Origin: Ovis canadensis | Taxonomy: Eukaryota > Chordata > Mammalia > Artiodactyla > Bovidae | Reading direction: 5' to 3' | Length of the DNA: 64,000 nt | Assembly: GCF_042477335.2 (NCBI RefSeq) | Contig: NC_091262.1 | Coordinates: forward strand, 37,855,001-37,919,000 | In this document: piece by piece, positions 32,152 through 43,745 of the stretch | Position numbering within the stretch: position 1 is the first letter of the stretch | Layout: the number at the start of each line of letters is the position of its first letter | The notes under the pieces: model-generated | Told to the model about the DNA's origin: nothing | The model's database searches: none | Seen by the model: the letters and a program-made list of their open reading frames with translations, nothing else | Made by a program: the position numbers and the translations under genes

Positions 32152-32360
32152 GAAAGTGTTAGTCACTGAGTCATGTCCAACTCTTTGCGACCCTATGGAC
32201 TGTAGCCCACCAGGCTCTTCTGTCCATGGGGTTTCTCCGGGCAAGAATACTGGAATGGATTGCCTTTTCCTTCTCCAGGGGCTCTTCCCTACCCAGGGAG
32301 GCCTGGATCTCCTGCACTGCAGGCAGACTCTTTACTGACTGATCCACCAGGGAGGCCCCG
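32152..32360 (-). mobile_element. Bov-tA SINE
   Basis: 'gcgaccctatggactgtagc' to 'gatccaccagggaggcccc' in reverse. Confidence 0.92.
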
Positions 32361-32401
32361 TAACTTGTGATATACATCATTAAAGTGCAAACATCTTGTA
32401 T

Positions 32402-32417
32402 GTCTTTGTACTTTTAT
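32402..32417. repeat. Target-site duplication, left copy (PKIA retrocopy)
   Basis: 'gtctttgtacttttat', identical to 34297-34312. Together they bracket the processed PKIA copy and mark an L1-type insertion. Confidence 0.92.
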
Positions 32418-34296
32418 TTTTTTTTTTTTATCACTGGTGCCTTATTTATTACCACTGAGAAATGATTTCATAATACTGACCAGAGTGATTACACAGCTCA
32501 TAGAAACTTTCCATTTAAGAACCACGATGTCAAAACACAGCAGAGGCCATCAACAGTATTAATAAGGATTTTGTCAGCTTCTAATGATGATTATTATTGT
32601 ATCAGATTGCAATTCACACTAATTATTAGTAAAAGTTTACAAACATTAAAAAGTGCGTAATAACATTTGGATCTGATAGGGCTGAAAAAAGACATGAAAA
32701 ATACAACACAAGGGCTTTACTTTTGTGATTGGTGTCCACATGATTGCAAGGTCATTTTCTCCATCTTTTTCAGCTCCATGGAGATAAGCTGTCCTCCAAA
32801 TGTTAGTAGTATCATACAGCACTGTAAGAAATTTGATTCCAGAGAAGAAAATATTTCCAGTGCTTAGGGTTATTTTCTATTCTCTTTCCCATATCCCCAG
32901 TTCTCAAAAATTCTCACAATTGGAAATAAAAATATTAGTCGGAAAAAGTTCCCCATTTGGGAATAAGACAAAATTTGCAGACTGAACTCTGGTCTATGCA
33001 GACACCAAACAGACTGAATTCAGGTAATATTCACATTAATGGATATTTTCAAATGTCTGTATAATAAGCAAAGGAGTCCTGATGAATCTGTTAGACTTAA
33101 TTCATCAGCAGTGAATTAAGGGGATAGATTGTTTTTAAAAAAAAAAGTGTGTCCTATCTTGTGTACACCACCACGCTATGGAGCAGAGTTTTTAGGCAGC
33201 CCTTTAAAAAATGAGTGGTATAAAAATTCACAGTAATGTGCATCATTTTTGTTTTTCATAAGCAATCGAAGAAGGGGGGCAGTGCTGAGCATCTATACTG
33301 TACAATACAAAACAGTGTAAATAACAAAGCAGGAACACACAGATACATGATGCTAAAAACAGTACTTTCTGGATGGTTCTTTTACTGGGTGAATACTCAG
33401 GCCAGAGATATTTAAACTCTGGGGTTCAACCAACCCTTTGCTATTAGACACAATTAAATCCTCTGACATTGTGAGGGGCCAGATGCTACAGGAAGAATCA
33501 TCATCTAGATCACTGCTACTCTCTACAAGCATTTCATCATATGGTCAAGTGAAAGGATCCGTACAAAAATGACATCCAAACACAAGCCACATGATTTCAA
33601 CCATTGCTAATGCCAGAGGTAGAGAAAAGTCTGTCTGCAGCCACAGCCTCTGCCCCCACTTTCAACATAACAAGCAGGTTCCTGCAAAGCAGTACAGCCA
33701 TTTTCTTCTTCCCCTTTTCACTCTTGGAAATAAATGCATTCCAGCCAGGTCTGGAGATTGGAGACATCGTCAGGTGTTGAAGAAGGTCAAAGTGGAGTGT
33801 TAACTTTCAGATTTTGCTGCTTCTCCCTGGGCTTCCCCACTTTGTTCTGTTGAATTTCGCTGTGCATCTTCTTCCCCTTCTGTCTTGTTGATATCAAGAC
33901 CTGCTAATTTCAAGGCTAATTCATTGCTGTTGCCACTTGCAGAGGAAACCAGGATATCATGTATTGCATTTCTTCTACCCGTTCTTCCTGAAGCAATAAA
34001 ATGTGCATTTGTAGTTTCCACATCAGTCATTGCTAACAAATATCCACATAGCAGGGGCTGATTGGAAACCTTCTTGTCCTCAATTCATTGGCTATCCTGG
34101 ATTACTTTTTCTTGAATCAGACCTCCAGACTTCTACCAGAAACTGTTCCTTTGGAGATACCAGGCCTTCCCAGAAACTCAGAAAACTTCTCGGGCGCGAT
34201 CGAGGCAGCGCACGTCCCAGGCGTCCGCTGCCCCGGGCTGCAGTGCCGCCACGCCGGGCGCTGCGTGGTCAGCTCGGCCGGCCCCCACCCCACCTC
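32418..34296 (-). other. PKIA: Processed retrocopy of PKIA mRNA, full length
   Basis: Intronless copy of the protein kinase A inhibitor alpha message on the minus strand. It ends at the left in a poly(A) tract (13 T on the plus strand at 32417-32429) with an AATAAA signal about 12 bases before it (32442-32447 region). It carries about 1.4 kb of 3' UTR, the coding region at 33800-34030 and about 266 bases of 5' UTR, the first ~110 of which are GC-rich (34190-34296), as expected of a CpG-island leader. Perfect 16-bp direct repeats flank it. No SINE or BovB has inserted into it. L1 machinery is the usual source of such copies. Confidence 0.93.
33800..34030 (-). CDS. PKIA: PKIA retrocopy coding region, intact 76-codon frame
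   Basis: Encodes cAMP-dependent protein kinase inhibitor alpha, a small protein that binds the catalytic subunit as a pseudosubstrate and exports it from the nucleus. The pseudosubstrate 'GRTGRRNAIHD' and the leucine-rich nuclear export signal 'LALKLAGLDI' are intact, and the length (76 residues) equals the family's. The start at 34030 is the canonical MTDVETT methionine; an in-frame upstream ATG at 34039 would add three residues. Compared with the PKIA sequence I recall, there are changes in the N-terminal amphipathic helix (Tyr to Asn in 'TTNAHF', Asp to His) and one Ser to Asn near residue 59. The helix changes could weaken kinase binding. Expression is unknown; it may be a retropseudogene that has not yet acquired a stop. 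Confidence 0.92.
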   Translation of the reverse strand: MTDVETTNAHFIASGRTGRRNAIHDILVSSASGNSNELALKLAGLDINKTEGEEDAQRNSTEQSGEAQGEAAKSES

Positions 34297-34312
34297 GTCT
34301 TTGTACTTTTAT
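34297..34312. repeat. Target-site duplication, right copy (PKIA retrocopy)
   Basis: 'gtctttgtacttttat', identical to 32402-32417. Confidence 0.92.
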
Positions 34313-34429
34313 GTTTGTGCATATATTTATATGTGTAGAAAAACATTTTGCAAATATGATTTCTAGGTTTATGTGCGCTACCTGGTTGAGCACTGGCAAT
34401 GCAAAGCAATTAGAAATACAAAAGGAGGG

Positions 34430-34560
34430 CATTCCCTGGCTGTTCAGTGGTTAGGACTCTGCGCTGAGAGCCCTGAGTTCAATCCCTGATCAGGAAGTAA
34501 GGTCCCACAAGCCATGAGGCAAAACCAAACAAACAAAAACCTACAAAACAGCAACAACAA
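34430..34560 (+). mobile_element. CHR-type SINE
   Basis: 'gcattccctggctgttcagt' head, with the 'aaccaaacaaacaaaaacc' tail. Short version. Confidence 0.82.
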
Positions 34561-35524
34561 TGAAGGAGAGCAAGCCCACTGCTGGAGGAATTTGACCACT
34601 TTGGGATTGCCTGGCGACCTCTTTAGGGTCCAGGCTTTAAACATGTCAACTTTATAGCTGGGTGAATATTTGTAGTTTTTATAGGGAGATGTTAACAAGT
34701 GAGCAGAGAGGGAGGAGAAGTGGCCCCCCGTGCTGCGTCTGGTGACCGTGAACTGGGCTGTCACTCCCCGGGCTTCCTCCTGCTCCTCTGGGAGGTTAGG
34801 GTGGGACGTGGGTTAGATGCGAGTGTCAGATAGTTTCTGTTATCAGTGACCTTCATTCCATCGGGGCTCAAGGAAGAGAGGACAGGGATCTGCCATGGTT
34901 TCCGGGAGGAAGAATGGACAGGCTCCTGGGTTATGTTCAGTGTTGGCTTGCTCCACACTAGATGGGCCCCCCTTGATACTGGTGCTCTGAGCCCAGAATT
35001 GGCTTTTTGTGTTTAAATTGGCTAACTAAGGATCTCAGGCCCTCTGTAAGCTTTGACTTTCTGCAGAAAAGACACAGAAATGCTGATTCTTAAATACTGT
35101 GAGAACTGACCTAAAATGCCTGCTATATTAGGGTTTTGTATTTTTTTTAATTAAAAAAATTTTTTTTTTACTTCTGCTAAATCCTTCTCCATAGTATTCG
35201 AATCACTGCAGGATAATTTAATGGCAGAAGCAATGCTCAGGGAGGTTTTTGGTCTAGTCCATCTCAAGGCCTGTATGCTGTCTTCCCTAAGGTTGATGTG
35301 ACTGGTGTGGTCAAAACTGGAATTGCCTAAAATGTAGGTACAAATGGACACAGTGCGTGGAGGTCACGTGTGTCTGTAGAAGGGCCGCCCCCCGTGCCCT
35401 TGGTGCTGCCTCCCTCTGGCCCTGATGCCCCTCCCTGTCCTGGAGTCAGGTGTTTCCTGTCTTTGCTGTTCCTTCTGTGCAGGACACTCTGCCTTCATCC
35501 CCAGGAGACAGAAATGAATTCTTG
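34561..35524. other. Unassigned intergenic sequence
   Basis: No exon or RNA gene recognised; T-rich patch at 35140-35170. Confidence 0.4.
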
Positions 35525-35745
35525 GGACTTCCCTGGTGGTTCGGTGCTTAAGACTCTGCACTCCCAATGCAAGGAGCCCGGGTTCCATCTCTGGTTGGGG
35601 AACTGAGATCCCACATACCACAGCTAAGCGCGTGCTCCGCAACTCCTGAGCCCGTGTGCTGTGGAGCCTGCGCGTCACAGCCAGAGGAGCCTGTGTGCCG
35701 CGGTGAGGAGTCTGCACAGCTCAAACAAGTAAACAAGGCACAGCA
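35525..35745 (+). mobile_element. CHR-type SINE
   Basis: 'ggacttccctggtggttcgg' head, 'ggttggggaactgagatccc' body. Confidence 0.9.
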
Positions 35746-35954
35746 CGGATTGAAGCTGTCACCTGTATATTACAGAAAGCGTGTGCGTTTGTAGAACAGT
35801 TTAAAAGAATGAATAGTCCAGTGTCAGGTCACTTGTCCCTTTCTCAGAAGGCTTCCTTGAGTGCCCATCTAAAGTATCAGCCCCGTCAGTGTTTGTCACT
35901 TATTTACACGTTTACTGTGTACTTTACTAATGAGAACCTTCAAGAAACGTGACG

Positions 35955-38900
35955 TTCAGTTCAGTTGCTCAGTCGTGTCCGACTCTTTGCTACCCCATGA
36001 ATCGCAGCACGCCAGGTATCCCTGTGCATCACCATCTCCCGGGGTTCACTCAGAGTCATGTCCATCGAGTCCGTGATGCCATCCAGCCATCTCATCCTCG
36101 GGCGTCCCCTTCTCCTCCTGCCCCCAATCCCTCCCAGCATCAGAGTCTTTTCCAATGAGTCAACTCTTCGCATGAGGTGGCCAAAATACTGGAGTTTGAG
36201 CTTTAGCATCATTCCTTCCAAAGAAATCCCAGGGCTGATCTCCTTCAGAATGGACTGGTTGGATCTCCTTGCAGTCCAAGGGACTCTCAAGAGTCTTCTC
36301 CGACACCACACTTCAAAAGCATCAATTCTTCATCGCTCAGCCTTCTTCACAGTCCAACACTCACATCCACACATGACCACAGGGAAAACCATAGCCTTGA
36401 CTAGACAGACCTTAATCGGCAAAGTAATGTCTCTGCTTTTGAATATACTATCTAGGTTGGTCATAAATTTTCTTCCAAGGAGTAAGCGTCTTTTAATTTC
36501 ATGGCTGCAGTTACCATCTGCAGTGATTTTGGAGCCCTAAAAACATAAAGTCTGATACTGTTTCTACTGTTTCCCCATCTATTTCCCATGAAGTGATGGG
36601 ACCAGATGCCATGATCTTAGTTTTCTGAATGTTAAGCTTTAAGCCAACTTTTTCGCTCTCCTCTTTCACTTTCATCAAGAGGCTTTTTAGCTCCTCTTCA
36701 CTTTCTGCCATAAGGGTGGTGTCATCTGCATCTCTGAGGTTTCTGATATTTCTCCCAGCAATCTTGATTCCAGCTTGTGCTTCTTGCAGTCCAGCGTTTC
36801 TCATGATGTACTCTGTATAGAAGTTAAATAAGCAGGGTGACAATACACAGCCTTGACAGACTCCTTTTCCTATTTGGAACCAGTCTGTTGTTCCATGTCC
36901 AGTTCTAACTGTTGCTTCCTGACCTGCATACAGATTTCTCAAGAGGCAGATTAGGTGGTCTGGTACTCCCATCTCTTTCAGAATTTTCCACAGTTTATTG
37001 TGATCCACACAGACAAAGGCTTTGGCATAGTCAATAAAGCAGAAATAGATGTTTTTCTGGAACTCTTGCTTTTTCCATGATCCAGCGGATGTTGGCAATT
37101 TGATCTCTGGTTCCTCTGCCTTTTCTAAAACGAGCTTGAATGTCAGGGAGTTCAGGGTTTACGTATTGCTGAAGCCTGGCTTGGAGAATTTTGAGCATTA
37201 CTTTACTAGCATGTGAGATGAGTGCAAATGCGCGGTAGTTTGAGCATTCTTTGGCATTGCCTTTCTTTGGGATTGGAATGAAAACTGACCTTTTCCAGTC
37301 CTGTGGCCACTGCTGCGTTTTCGAAATTTGCTGGCATATTGAGTGCAGCACTTCCACAGCATCATCTTTCAGGATTTGAAACAGCTCAACTGGAATTCCA
37401 TCACCTCCACTAGCTTTGTTCATAGTGATGCTTTCTAAGGCCCACTTGACTTCACATTCCAAGATGTCTGGCTCTAGATTAGTGATCACATCATCATGAT
37501 TATCTGGGTCGTGAAAATCTTTTTTGTATAGTTCTTCTGTGTATTCTTGCAACCTCTTCTTAATGTCTTCTGCTTCTGTTAGGTCCATACCATTTCTGTC
37601 CTTTATCGAGCCCATCTTTGCATGAAATGTTCCCTTGGTATCTCTAATTTTCTTGAAGAGATCTCTAGTCTTTCCCATTCTGTTGTTTTCCTCTATTTCT
37701 TTGCATTGATCACTGAGGAAGGCTTTCTTATCTCTTCTTGCTATTCTTTGGAACTCTGCATTCAGATGCTTATATCTTTCCTTTTCTCCTTTGCTTTTCA
37801 CCTCTCTTCTTTTCACAGCTATTTGTAAGGCCTCCTCAGACAGCCATTTTGCTTTTTTGCATTTCTTTTCCATGGGGATGGTCTTGATCCCTGTCTCCTG
37901 TAAAAGGTCGCGAACCTCATTCCATTTTCATCAGGCACTCTATCTATCAGATCTAGGCCCTTAAATCTATTTCTCACTTCCACTGTATAATCATAAGGGA
38001 TTTGATTTAGGTCATACCTGAATGGTCTAGCAGTTTTCCCTACTTTCTTCAGTTTGAGTCTGAATTTGGTAATAAGGAGTTCATGATCTGAGCCACAGTC
38101 AGCTCTTGGTCTTGTTTTTGTTGACTGTATAGCGCTTCTCCATCTTTGACTGCAAAGAATATAATTAGTCTGATTTTGGTGTTGACCATCTGGTGATGTC
38201 CATGTGTAGAGTCTTCTCTTGTGTTGTTGGAAGAGGGTGTTTGCTATGACCAGTGCATTTTCTTGGCAAAACTCTATTAGTCTTTGCCCTGCTTCATTCC
38301 ACATTCCAAGGCCAAATTTGCCTGTTACTCCAGGTGTTTCTTGACTTCCTACTTTTGCATTCCAGTCCCCTGGAATGAAAAGGACATCTTTTTGGGGTGT
38401 TAGTTCTAAAAGGTCTTGTAGGTCTTCATAAAACCGTTCAACTTCAGCTTCTTCAGCATTACTGGTTGGGGCATAGACTTGGATAACTGTGATGTTGAAT
38501 GGTTTGCCTTGGAGACGAACAGAGATCTTTCTGTCGTTTTTGAGATTGCATCCAAGTACTGCATTTCAGACTCTTTTGTTGACCGTAATGGCTCCTCCAT
38601 TTCTTCTGAGGGATTCCTGCCCACAGTAGTAGATATAATGGTCATCTGAGTTAAATTCACCCATTCCAGTCCATTTTAGTTCGCTGATTCCTAGAATGTG
38701 GACGTTCACCCTTGCCATCTCTTGTTTGACCACTTCCAATTTGCCTTGATTCATGGTCCTGACATTCCAGGTTCCTATGCAATATTGCTCTTTACAGCAT
38801 CGGATCTTGCTTCTATCACCAGTCACATCCACAGCTGGGTATTGTTTTTGCTTTGGCTCCATCCCTTCATTCTTTCTGGAGTTATTTCTCCACTGATCTC

Positions 38901-39605
38901 CAGTAGCATATTGGGCACCTAATGACCTGGGGAGTTCCTCTTTTGGTATCCTATCATTTTGCCTTTTCATACTGTTCATGGGGTTCTCAAGGCAATACTG
39001 AAGTGGCTTGCCATTCTCTTCTCCAGTGGACCACATTCTGTCAGACCTCTGCACCATGACCCGCAGGGTTGCCCCGCAGGCATGGCTTGGTTTCATTGAG
39101 TTAGACAAGGCTGTGGTCCTAGTGTGATTAGATTGACTAGTTTTCTGTGAGTATGGCTTCAGTGTGTCTGCCCTCTGATGCCCTCTTGCAACACCTACCA
39201 TCTTACTTGGGTTTCTCTTACCTTGGGCGTGGGGTATCTCTTCACGGCCGCTCCAGCAAAGCACAGCCGTTGCTCCTTACCTTGGGCGAGGGGTATCTCC
39301 TTAGCCGCCGTTCCTGACCTTCAACGTGGGATAGCTCCTCTAGGCCCTCCTGCGCCTGCGCAGCCACCGCTTCTGGGGTTGCTCCTCCCGGCCGCCGGCC
39401 CTGGCCTCGGGCATGGGTGGCTCCTCCCAGGTGCCGCCCCTGGCCTCGGGCTTGGGGTGGCTCCTCAGCGTCACCACCCCTGGCCTCAGGCGCGAGGTGG
39501 CTTCTCCTGGCCTCCCCAACTGCCACTGACCTCGGACGCGGGGTAGCTCCTCTCGGCCACCACCCCTGACCTCGGACGCGGGGTGTCTCCTCCCGGCCAA
39601 CTTGA
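35955..39605 (-). mobile_element. Near full-length BovB (RTE) LINE, minus strand
   Basis: Runs from a 3' tail at the left ('gttcagttcagttgctcagt') to a GC-rich repeated 5' region at the right. Domains in element order: 5' repeats (39605-39190), AP-type endonuclease (about 38800-37950, with 'GTWNVRTMNQGKLEVV' and 'GISELKWTG'), linker, reverse transcriptase (about 37600-36510, with 'FRKGRGTRDQIANIRW' and a degenerate catalytic 'DADD' motif), and the C-terminal region (36311-35961). The protein is split across at least five frames, so it is dead, but far less decayed than the copies in the first 6 kb. The RT active-site region reads 'LRDADDTTLM', where the YADD form is usual. Confidence 0.95.
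39242..39605 (-). repeat. GC-rich tandem repeats of the BovB 5' region
   Basis: Repeats of roughly 35-45 bases built on 'ggtggctcctcc' and 'ccctggcctcggg', seven or more imperfect copies. Open frames here in three registers are a by-product of this periodic GC-rich sequence. Confidence 0.82.
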
Positions 39606-39626
39606 CTCCTTTGTTGCTTTCTGGTG

Positions 39627-39840
39627 GGTGCTTAGTTGCTCAGTCGTGTCTGACTCTTTGCGACCCCGTGAACTAAGCCTACCAGACTCCTCTGTCCATG
39701 GGATTCTCCAGGCAAGAATACTGGAGTGAGTTGCCATTTCCTACTCCAGGGGATCTTCCCGATCCAGGGATTGAACCCGCGTGTCCTGTGTCTCCTGCAT
39801 TGCAGGCGAGTTCTTAGCCTGCTGAGCCATCCCGGAAGCA
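39627..39840 (-). mobile_element. Bov-tA SINE
   Basis: 'cttagttgctcagtcgtgtc' to 'gctgagccatcccggaagc' in reverse, just beyond the BovB 5' end. Confidence 0.93.
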
Positions 39841-39924
39841 TTACTGCTTTATGCCAATACAAATGTGACAATTTAAAGTTTTACTTGAAGACTGGATGCC
39901 TGTTCAAGTTTCTCCTCAATAATG

Positions 39925-40405
39925 AATTTGTGACCAAATTAAATATGCAATATCATAAATAAATTTTATAATTTTATGTAAACATGCAATTTTATGATTT
40001 TGAACCAAATTGAATATTCAGTGTTATATACAAATTTTGCTGTTTTCTATAAACATGCAATTTAAAGAATTTGTGGCAAAATTAAATATGCAATGTTATA
40101 TAAAAAGTTTATAATTTTATATAAATAAGCAATTGGATGAATTTGTGACCAAATTACATGGCAGTTACATAAAAATTTTGCAATTTTATGTAAACATGCA
40201 ATTTTATGACTTTGTGACCAAATTAAATATGTGATGTTATATACAAGTATTATAATTTGATATATAGTTTTATACATTTTGACAAATATGGAATATCATA
40301 AAAAGTATAAAAACTATCAAAATGTTATGAAATTATATACTTTTCTATAAATATACAATTTTATGAATTTGTGACCAAATTAAATATGTAATCTTATATA
40401 AAAAG
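39925..40405. repeat. AT-rich tandem repeat, period about 70 bp
   Basis: The core 'tttgtgaccaaattaaatat' or a close variant recurs at about 39931, 40001, 40074, 40146, 40215, 40281 and 40372, alternating with 'ttttatgtaaacatgcaatt' variants. At least six diverged units of 66-73 bp (last spacing larger). Almost no G or C. Function unknown. Confidence 0.85.
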
Positions 40406-41372
40406 AGGCCTGTGTGTGTGTTTTCCCATCCTCTGGTTCTCTGGAGCAGTTCTGAGTGAAGGGTACAGGGCTGTGTTCTTGCTGTGTGACCCACTCCTTC
40501 CTTCTCCCCTTTATGCCTCAGGCTCCTCCTGCATGGGTGTGTCTCCTGCTCTGACTCAAGATTTTCAGATGCCAGATTCCTAGGGGACTGGAATTCAGCC
40601 CCTTCTCCATCTACCTCCTCTCCGCTCTTCCCCTGGGAGAGGGGCTCCAGCCTGGCTGGGCTCCTGCACAGCCTCCCCCCTGTGGTGTCTCTGAGTCCTG
40701 TCTGGGCCTGCTGGGCTCCCTGGAGGTACAGACTGGCTCTGACAGAGCTGTTGGGAAGGGCTGGTGGGGCCCTGGTTGCTGGGGTTCTTCTGCGGCCCCT
40801 CACTTGTGAGCCTCCTGCCCCTCTGGGGCCACCTTCCCCTTCTGTCCCTGCTGTCCTTTCTGCATCCTCATCACAGTGGGTCTGGTGGCTCAGCCCTGCA
40901 ACCTCATGGGAGACCCAACTCCCTTCCCCTGGACCGTAGGGCCTTAGGGTAGGATTCCCCCACCCACCTAGATTTCCTGGGGGAGCCCGGTGGTCCCTGC
41001 CCGTCCCCTTCCCCAGAGCAAAGGTGCTAGTGCAGAGCTGCACACCCCCATGACTGCCCCCACTGCTGCCTGTGAACAATTACATATTACATCAGGAGTG
41101 GGAAGAAAAATATTTTAGATCACAAATCAAGAGGAAGAGGTGAATTTACAATTACTTTAAATTCTTGAAAAGCAGTATTTAAAAAAAAAAAAAAGAAAGA
41201 AAAGCAGTGTTGCCTGTGTGAGACCCCTATTTCAAATCATCCAAGTTGTCCTTGAATGGAGAAGATTGACTGGGCCTCCATTTGTGTTTGTGTCTGTTAA
41301 CACTTTATGAGTAGCTAAGGGGTGGGGGGTTGGTGAGGGTATTAGGGGCAATATTATATAATCAATAGGCTT
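40406..41372. other. GC-rich unassigned stretch with a long minus-strand frame
   Basis: 40410-41080 is GC-rich and contains a minus-strand open frame of 244 codons (40345-41079). The translation is Gly/Arg/Pro-rich with no domain I recognise, and its C-terminal end runs into the AT-rich tandem repeat. High GC makes chance frames common. 41081-41372 shows an A-rich patch and nothing else. Confidence 0.4.
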
Positions 41373-41562
41373 GAGCTTCCCTGGTGGCTTACATGATAAA
41401 GGGTCTGCCTGCAATGCAGGAGCCACGGGTCCAATCCCGGGGTCTGGAAGATCTCCTGGAGAAGGAAATGGCAACCCACTCCAGTATTCATGAAGAAGAG
41501 CCTGGCAAGTCCCAGTCCATGGGGTCACAAGGAGTCGGACATGATGGAGCGACTAACATTTC
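41373..41562 (+). mobile_element. Bov-tA SINE, internally deleted
   Basis: 'gcttccctggtggcttacat' to 'gtcggacatgatggagcgac', missing some body sequence after 'ccagtattcatgaagaaga'. Confidence 0.9.
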
Positions 41563-41661
41563 ACATATGGGATGTATCTGAGCAGTTTTACAGGATAGGT
41601 AAGAGCACATATTAGTGGAAATTACCGTTATACTTAGTGTTTTAAAACTACAGCATTATTC

Positions 41662-42172
41662 TTGTTGTCCAGTCACTCAGTCGTGTCTGACTCTTTGTGA
41701 CCCCATGGACGGCAGCATGCCAGACCTCCCTGTCCTTCACCCTCTCTCAGAGTTTGCTCTAACTCACGTCCACTGAGTTGGTGATGCCATCCAACCATCT
41801 CATCGTGTCAACCACTTCTTTTCATGCCTTCAATCTTTCCCAGCATCAGAGTAGTGAGTCGGCTCTTCCCATCAGGTGGCCAAAGTACTGGAGCTTCAGC
41901 TTCAGCATCAGTCCTTCCAATGAATATTCAGGGTTGATTTGCTTCAAGATTGACTGATTTGATCTCCTTGCTATCCCAAGGGACTCTCATGAGTCTTTTC
42001 CAGCACCACAGTTAAACAAAGCATCAGTTCTTCACTGCTCACCCTTCTTTACGGTCCTGCTTTCACATCCGTACTTGACTACTGGAAATACTATAGCGTT
42101 GACCAGACGGATCTTTGTCAGCAAAGTGATGTCTCTGTTTCTAATACGGCATCTAGGTTTGTCACAGCCTTT
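41662..42172 (-). mobile_element. BovB 3'-end fragment, old
   Basis: Reverse BovB tail from 'tgttgtccagtcactcagtc' to 'gcaaagtgatgtctctgttt', collinear with 5011-5505 but more diverged. Confidence 0.9.
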
Positions 42173-42411
42173 ATTACATCACCATTTCTAATGGTTCAGT
42201 GTAGTTTGGTTCTCTGATACTGAGTCTCACCAGATTGGGGCTGTGGTCCCTTCAAGGCCTGAATGGAAAGGACGTGCTTCCAAGCATACACATGAGGTGG
42301 GGGCTGAATTCAGTTCTTGGGGGCAGTTGGCAGGAGGCTGTCCTTTGTCCTTGTGACGTGGGCCTCTCCGTTTATTGTTTATTGTAATGTGGGCCTCTCC
42401 ACTTATTGTTT

Positions 42412-42616
42412 GTTAGTCACTCAGTCATGTCAGACTCTTTGTAACCCCATGGACTGTAGCCTACCAGGCCCCTATGTCCGTGGAGTTCTCCAGGCAAGAA
42501 TACTGGAGTGGGTTGCTATTTCCTTCTCCAGGAGATCTTCCCATCCCAGGGATCAAATCCAAGTCTCTTGCATTAGCGGGCAGATTCTTCACGGCTGAGC
42601 CACCAGGGAAGCCCAG
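42412..42616 (-). mobile_element. Bov-tA SINE
   Basis: 'gtcactcagtcatgtcagac' to 'gagccaccagggaagccc'. Confidence 0.93.
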
Positions 42617-42636
42617 TCCTCTTCATATGTGTGTCT

Positions 42637-42848
42637 GTACATGCTAAGTCGCCTCAGCTGTGTCCGACCCTTGGCAACCCTGTACGAGGCTCCCTCTGTC
42701 CATGGGATTCTCCAGGCAAGAATACTGGAGTGGATTGCCATGCCTTCCTCCAGGGGATCTTTCCAATTCAGGGATTGAACTGGCATCTCTTAGGTCTCTA
42801 GCAATGGCAAGCAGGTTCTTTACCTCCAATGCCACCAGGGAAGCCCGG
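42637..42848 (-). mobile_element. Bov-tA SINE
   Basis: 'gtcgcctcagctgtgtccga' to 'atgccaccagggaagccc', immediately after another copy in the same orientation. Confidence 0.92.
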
Positions 42849-43526
42849 GCCTCTCCATAGGGCTGCACAAAACATGGCAGCTTGTTTCATCAGAGCAAGT
42901 GAGTGACTGGAGGTGGGGAAAGTCACCATCCTTTTACCCTGATCTTGAGACATCCCACTGCTTCTGTTGATCCATTTCTCGGTATTTCGTCTGAAATTCT
43001 GACCGGTCTGAGATCCTACTTCTGAGTTAACGAGTTACCTTACCACAGTTATTTATATGACTCTTTATGAGTGTGCATGTATACCTGGGTAGCATGTATT
43101 TATACCAGTATACAAGTGTATATGTATGCATACAAACATACCTGCTAGCCAACTGTATACACACCAGCCCATCATGAGATCTCTGGATCAAGCATCAGAC
43201 TGTTTCATTGCCGAGTAAACTTAGCCCTGGTTCCCCACAGGGGGAGAGGGTAGAGGCATGTGTACCTGTGTGTGCAATGGGGTTTATGCATAAATTCTAG
43301 GTTATGAAACTCAGAGCTTAAATAGATGGCTGACGCATCTGCTCCTGCTCTCTTCCTCAGTAGGAAAGATCCTGCATTTTCTTCTGGAATAGAAACAAAG
43401 CCTCTTTCGGAGGAAAGAAGCCTAGAATGTGAGTACGTAGCCCTGATCAGCAGGGGAAAACCTCTAGCTCCTACAGGGCAGTAGCCAACCTCTCCCTTCT
43501 AAGGCGTGTCAACTATTTGTGCTTGT
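42849..43526. other. Unassigned intergenic sequence
   Basis: Nothing recognised; a patch of 'gtatgcatac'-like dinucleotide variation lies near 43070-43150. Confidence 0.4.
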
Positions 43527-43745
43527 TGCGTGCTAAGTTGCTTCAGTCATGTCTAACTCTTTGCAGCCTATGGACCTTAGCCCACCAGGCTTCTTTGTTC
43601 ATGGGATTCGCCAGGCAAGAATACTGGAGTGGCTTGCCATGCTCTCTTACAGAGGCTCTTCTTGGTCCAGAGATGGAACCAGCAACTCTTAGGTCTCCTG
43701 CATTGTCAGGGAGGGTTCTTTACCACTAGCACCACCTGAAGAGTC
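43527..43745 (-). mobile_element. Bov-tA SINE
   Basis: 'gctaagttgcttcagtcatg' to 'ctagcaccacctgaagag'. Confidence 0.92.

Noticed and set aside
39242..39600. Gly/Arg-rich frames as a coding gene
   Set aside because: They arise from the GC-rich periodic repeats of the BovB 5' region and are open in several registers.
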